A DNA stretch of 7,725 bases from a bacterium (GTDB lineage: Bacteria; Bacteroidota; Ignavibacteria; Kapaibacteriales; UBA961): contig JALHLL010000171.1 in the NCBI GenBank assembly GCA_022844575.1, forward strand, positions 1 to 7,725. The letters run 5' to 3'. Made by a program: the position numbers and the translations under genes. Below the pieces are notes generated by a model. The model searched no databases and was not told the origin of the DNA. It saw only the letters and a list, made by a program, of their open reading frames with translations. Positions 7,300-7,725 of this stretch are shown here, piece by piece (position 1 is the first letter of the stretch; each line of letters starts with the position of its first letter).

Positions 7300-7312
7300 C
7301 CACATCTTAAGC

Positions 7313-7340
7313 TTGACTCATTACGGAAGTTGTAATTTTG
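7313..7340 (+). promoter_or_regulatory. Promoter of the PASTA-protein gene (TTG-N17-TAnnTTTG)
   Basis: TTG at 7313-7315 is separated by 17 bases from TAATTTTG at 7333-7340, a full match to the -33/-7 promoter described for Bacteroidota. The -7 element ends 20 bases before the ATG at 7361. Transcription would start near 7347, leaving a leader of about 14 bases without a Shine-Dalgarno sequence. Confidence 0.55.
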
Positions 7341-7360
7341 TAGAAATTAGTTACAATAAC

Positions 7361-7725
7361 ATGGCAAAAAAGATTTTTTCTAAAGAGTTTCTCGATACTC
7401 CGAGCCGACAAAGAACAATCTTTACATTTTCGGCATTTGTTTTATTCATATTCGCATTTGCTTTGCTGCTGAACTATGCAATCTTTCCGATGATGATACA
7501 TGCAGGTAAAGAAGTTACTGTTCCAGCATTAGTAGGTAAAAATGTAAAGAAAGCATCAGCTGAATTGCAAGAGCTCGGCTTAAATATTCAGGAAGTAAGG
7601 GAAGTTTTCAGCGATAAGGCAGCAGAGGGTATAGTGTTGAATCAAAATCCTTTACCAAATTCCGTTGTAAAGGAAGGTAGGCGTTTATACCTGATGGTTT
7701 CTAAAGGCAAAGAGGGCGGAGCAAT
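7361..7725 (+). CDS. Membrane-anchored PASTA-domain protein, N-terminal 121 residues only
   Basis: I translated this gene by hand from the ATG at 7361; it is open to the right edge and truncated by the window. A short basic cytoplasmic tail (1-18) precedes one membrane helix (about 19-43, rich in Phe, Ala and Leu). An extracytoplasmic PASTA domain follows (about 50-117), with VPALVGKNVKKASAELQELG at 54-73, VLNQNPLPNSVVKEG at 92-106 and LYLMVSKG at 109-116. PASTA domains bind peptidoglycan fragments or beta-lactams in Gram-positive kinases and penicillin-binding proteins. Bacteroidota and relatives carry small stand-alone membrane PASTA proteins of this shape with no kinase, and the 18-residue tail leaves no room for a kinase domain ahead of the helix. 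More PASTA repeats may follow outside the window. The role is inferred to be cell-wall related. The promoter at 7313-7340 fits this start. Confidence 0.9.
   Translation, partial: MAKKIFSKEFLDTPSRQRTIFTFSAFVLFIFAFALLLNYAIFPMMIHAGKEVTVPALVGKNVKKASAELQELGLNIQEVREVFSDKAAEGIVLNQNPLPNSVVKEGRRLYLMVSKGKEGGA

Noticed and set aside
7121..7305. A 60-residue minus-strand frame overlapping the barrel gene's 5' end, and the 7305 ATG as the barrel start
   Set aside because: The small frame is a shadow of the signal-peptide region. The 7305 start adds MWYFWYTAITLY before a complete signal peptide and spans a perfect -7 element.

Overview
The window looks like a chromosomal segment from an AT-rich, Gram-negative member of the Bacteroidota/Chlorobiota (FCB) assemblage. 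Three things point there. Two secreted proteins end in domains resembling the type IX secretion (T9SS) sorting domain. One of them starts with the 'GKDFW' type IgGFc-binding N-terminal domain, which is common in that assemblage. Shine-Dalgarno sequences are weak or absent at most starts, while TAnnTTTG-like promoter elements, the Bacteroidota -7 consensus, lie just upstream of them. An Ignavibacteria/Kapabacteria-like lineage is my best guess, but it is inference from protein style only.

Layout. (1) Bases 1-1118, minus strand: a two-gene unit holding a YgfZ/IBA57-like folate-binding Fe-S protein and, overlapping its end by 8 bases, the start of a pteridine-reductase-like short-chain dehydrogenase that runs off the left edge. 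(2) Bases 1119-1210: a short divergent promoter region. (3) Bases 1211-6318, plus strand: a secreted subtilisin-like (S8) protease, then, after 71 bases, a 990-residue surface protein with an IgGFc-binding-type head, two tandem ~201-residue modules with matching cysteines and a C-terminal sorting domain. (4) Bases 6319-7269, minus strand: a predicted outer-membrane beta-barrel protein whose stop codon abuts the previous gene's stop with no gap. (5) Bases 7270-7360: a compact divergent promoter region with one perfect TAnnTTTG element on each strand. (6) Bases 7361-7725, plus strand: the start of a membrane-anchored PASTA-domain protein that runs off the right edge.

How they may work together. 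The YgfZ-like and pteridine-reductase-like genes make biochemical sense as a pair, since one needs reduced folate and the other may reduce pterin or dihydrofolate. The protease and the 990-residue protein are both predicted T9SS cargo and may share a transcript. The barrel and PASTA genes look like ordinary envelope genes. I see no tRNA, rRNA, CRISPR array, insertion sequence or phage gene. No stretch longer than 92 bases is free of a gene.
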